Assembly: GCA_003562655.1 (NCBI GenBank)
Contig: PWUC01000209.1
Location: 1 to 7,521 of the forward strand
Reading direction: 5' to 3'
DNA from: Clostridia bacterium
Lineage (GTDB): Bacteria; Bacillota_E; SLMV01; PUMD01
DNA length: 7,521 bases
Shown here: positions 6,268 through 7,521 of the stretch, in pieces
How the letters are laid out: each line of letters opens with the position of its first letter
Position numbering within the stretch: the stretch's first letter is position 1
The notes under the pieces: generated by a model
Database searches by the model: none
Told to the model about the DNA's origin: nothing
The model's input: only the letters and a program-made list of their open reading frames with translations
Program-made: the position numbers and the translations under genes

Positions 6268-7425
6268 ATGGATGTGCTGACCCTCGATGAGATCCGCAAA
6301 CTCACGCGGGACCGCGGGGGACCGCGTGTATCGCTTTACATGCCGACTCACAGGGTGGGAACCGAGACCCAGCAGGATCCCACCCGGTGCAGGAATCTGC
6401 TCCGGGAGGCCAGACGCAGCCTCTCGGACCGCGAAGTGAGCAGCCGTCAGGCCGACGAGCTGCTGCAGGCGGCCGATGACCTGGCCGGCGACAGGATGTT
6501 CTGGCAACACCAGAGCGACGGGCTGGCCCTTTTCGCCGCTCCGGGGACCTTCAACCACTACCGCCTGCCGATCCGCTTCAACTCACTGGTGACCGTCGCC
6601 GACCGATTCCACATCAAGCCCCTTCTTCCCCTTTTGACGGGTGACGGGCGCTTCTTCGTCCTGGCCCTGAGCCAGAACCGGGTCCGTTTCTTCCAGGGCA
6701 GCCGTTTCAACCTGAACCCGGTCGAGGACATGGGCAACATCCCGGGCAGCCTGAAGGAGGCCCTGGGGCCCGACGACCTGGGATCTTCCGTGCAGTACCG
6801 CACCGGAATGTCCGACGGCAGGGGGGGCCACACGGCCATATACCACGGGCAGGGATACGGAAGTGAGGATGCCAAAAAGGACCTCGGGCGCTACTTCAGC
6901 CAGATTGACCGGGCCGTGAGGGAGCTGCTGAGGGACGACACCGCCCCCCTGGTTCTCGCCGGGGTGGACTACCTGCTCCCCATATACCGCGAGTCCAGCA
7001 CCCATCCCAACCTGGCCGAGGGCGGGATCACGGGCAGTCCCGACCGGCTGAGCACCGAGGAGCTGCACAAGGCGGCCTGGGAACTGGTCCGCGGCCATTT
7101 TCGCAGGGAGGAGGAGACCGCCGCCGCGCGGTACCGGGCGATGGCCGGGACGGGCCTGACCTCAGACGACATCCGGACGGCCCTGGTAGCAGCTTTCAAT
7201 GGACGGGTCGATTCGCTCTTTGTCGCCATCGGCGTCCACCAGTGGGGAGTCTACTGCGAGGACACCGCGACGGTTCAGTTGACCGAGCGCGACCATGCGG
7301 ACAGTGAGGACCTGCTGGATCTGGCCGCCGTATACACCCTCAACAACGGGGGGACCGTCTACGCCGTGCCCAAGACCAGGATCCCAGCTGAAGGCAGGGC
7401 AGTGGCAGCACTGTTTCGGTACTGA
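6268..7425 (+). CDS. Bacterial archaeo-eukaryotic release-factor-like protein (baeRF family, probably family 7 or close)
   Basis: The 385-residue soluble protein belongs to the bacterial branch of the eRF1/Pelota superfamily, whose members are proposed to act in ribosome rescue, hibernation or quality control. Evidence is the N-terminal VSLYMPTHRVGTETQQDP (21-38), a first domain with the DGLALFAAPG and FYVLALS-like strand pattern (84-93, 129-135), and a middle domain with HGQGYGSEDAKKDLGRYFSQ (193-212). The HGQG lies where release factors carry the GGQ loop. The C-terminal domain contains YRESSTHPNL (240-249), GGITGSPDRLSTEELHKAAW (252-271) and an alpha/beta end with NNGGTVYAVP (359-368) and the final AALFRY. 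No zinc ribbon is visible. It stands alone on the plus strand, so it is functionally separate from the fumarase-Hdr operon. The family name is from motif memory, and the exact subfamily is uncertain. Confidence 0.75.
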   Translation: MDVLTLDEIRKLTRDRGGPRVSLYMPTHRVGTETQQDPTRCRNLLREARRSLSDREVSSRQADELLQAADDLAGDRMFWQHQSDGLALFAAPGTFNHYRLPIRFNSLVTVADRFHIKPLLPLLTGDGRFFVLALSQNRVRFFQGSRFNLNPVEDMGNIPGSLKEALGPDDLGSSVQYRTGMSDGRGGHTAIYHGQGYGSEDAKKDLGRYFSQIDRAVRELLRDDTAPLVLAGVDYLLPIYRESSTHPNLAEGGITGSPDRLSTEELHKAAWELVRGHFRREEETAAARYRAMAGTGLTSDDIRTALVAAFNGRVDSLFVAIGVHQWGVYCEDTATVQLTERDHADSEDLLDLAAVYTLNNGGTVYAVPKTRIPAEGRAVAALFRY

Positions 7426-7489
7426 TCGGGTAGGAGGCGGGGCTGCCCCGCCTCCCACCCTCACCGGACATACGGGTCCGCATCCGGCG
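7425..7489 (-). mobile_element. 3' end (domains 5 and 6) of a group II intron, class C-like, or its remnant
   Basis: Domain 5 candidate (7489-7462): CGCCGGA pairs with TCCGGTG in a 7-bp lower helix opening with a CGC triad. A 2-nt bulge TG (7470-7469) and a 4-bp upper helix with a 4-nt loop follow. Domain 6 candidate (7460-7428): GGAGGCGGGG/CCCCGCCTCC with a 3-nt loop, extended by a G-T wobble and GGGT/ACCC. The element ends CTACCCGAT, fitting the 3'-AY rule, with a possible branch A at 7431. Such D5-D6 structures end bacterial class C introns. The catalytic core and any reverse transcriptase gene would lie right of the window. The loop GACC is not a GNRA tetraloop, and conservation has not been tested. 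The last intron base would be the final base of the baeRF stop codon on the other strand. Confidence 0.6.
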
Positions 7490-7494
7490 GTTCA

Positions 7495-7520
7495 GCCACT
7501 GGTTCAGATCTCTCAGTGGC
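7495..7520 (-). repeat. Inverted repeat preceding the domain 5 candidate
   Basis: GCCACTG (7495-7501) pairs with CAGTGGC (7514-7520) around a 12-nt loop, 5 nt beyond the domain 5 candidate. In the intron model it would lie in the domain 4 or linker region after the reverse transcriptase gene. By itself it is only a 7-bp stem near the window edge. Confidence 0.4.
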
Positions 7521-7521
7521 C

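Noticed and set aside
6093..6305. Short minus-strand frame in the divergent intergenic region
   Set aside because: No ribosome binding site or family signal. The product is Ser/Arg/Cys-rich without a domain, and the frame overlaps the baeRF start.
7433..7455. GC-rich 10-bp hairpin as an intrinsic terminator of the baeRF gene
   Set aside because: No T-tract follows it on the plus strand. The adjacent domain 5-like fold and CTACCCGAT end on the minus strand explain it better as intron domain 6. Some termination effect cannot be excluded.
1..7521. CRISPR array, prophage or defence system
   Set aside because: No spaced direct repeats and no phage, nuclease or toxin genes. The only mobile signal is the intron-like end at the right edge.

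Overview
The window comes from a GC-rich anaerobic bacterium. Reading frames are tightly packed, most genes have strong GGAGG-type ribosome binding sites, and GTG and TTG starts are common. An oxygen-sensitive two-subunit [4Fe-4S] fumarase beside a heterodisulfide-reductase (Hdr) module fits a strict anaerobe. A Desulfotomaculum/Moorella-type Firmicute or an anaerobic actinobacterium would fit, but that is inference and the sequence does not settle it.

Layout. The left three quarters (1-5442) is one minus-strand gene train. In transcription order it encodes fumarase alpha, fumarase beta, malic enzyme, HdrC, HdrB and HdrA, and HdrA runs off the left edge. Gaps are 1-36 nt, so the genes look co-transcribed. 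Upstream on the same strand (5608-5973) lies a small DUF3870-family gene. It is separated from the fumarase by about 165 bp holding three hairpins; the last is a terminator-like hairpin with a T-tract directly against the fumarase ribosome binding site. A 294-bp divergent intergenic region (5974-6267) follows. A plus-strand gene (6268-7425) encodes an archaeo-eukaryotic release-factor-like protein of the bacterial baeRF group. The last ~95 bases, read on the minus strand, look like the 3' end of a class C group II intron (domains 5 and 6). Its predicted last base coincides with the final base of the baeRF stop codon.

How the genes fit together. Fumarase and malic enzyme would take fumarate through malate to pyruvate, CO2 and NAD(P)H, or run in reverse. 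HdrABC is a flavin and iron-sulfur electron-transfer module that can couple thiol/disulfide, ferredoxin and NADH or H2 chemistry. Putting both in one operon suggests that C4-dicarboxylate flux and Hdr-based electron balancing are expressed together. The electron-input partner (MvhD- or Flox-like) would be expected left of the window and is not visible.
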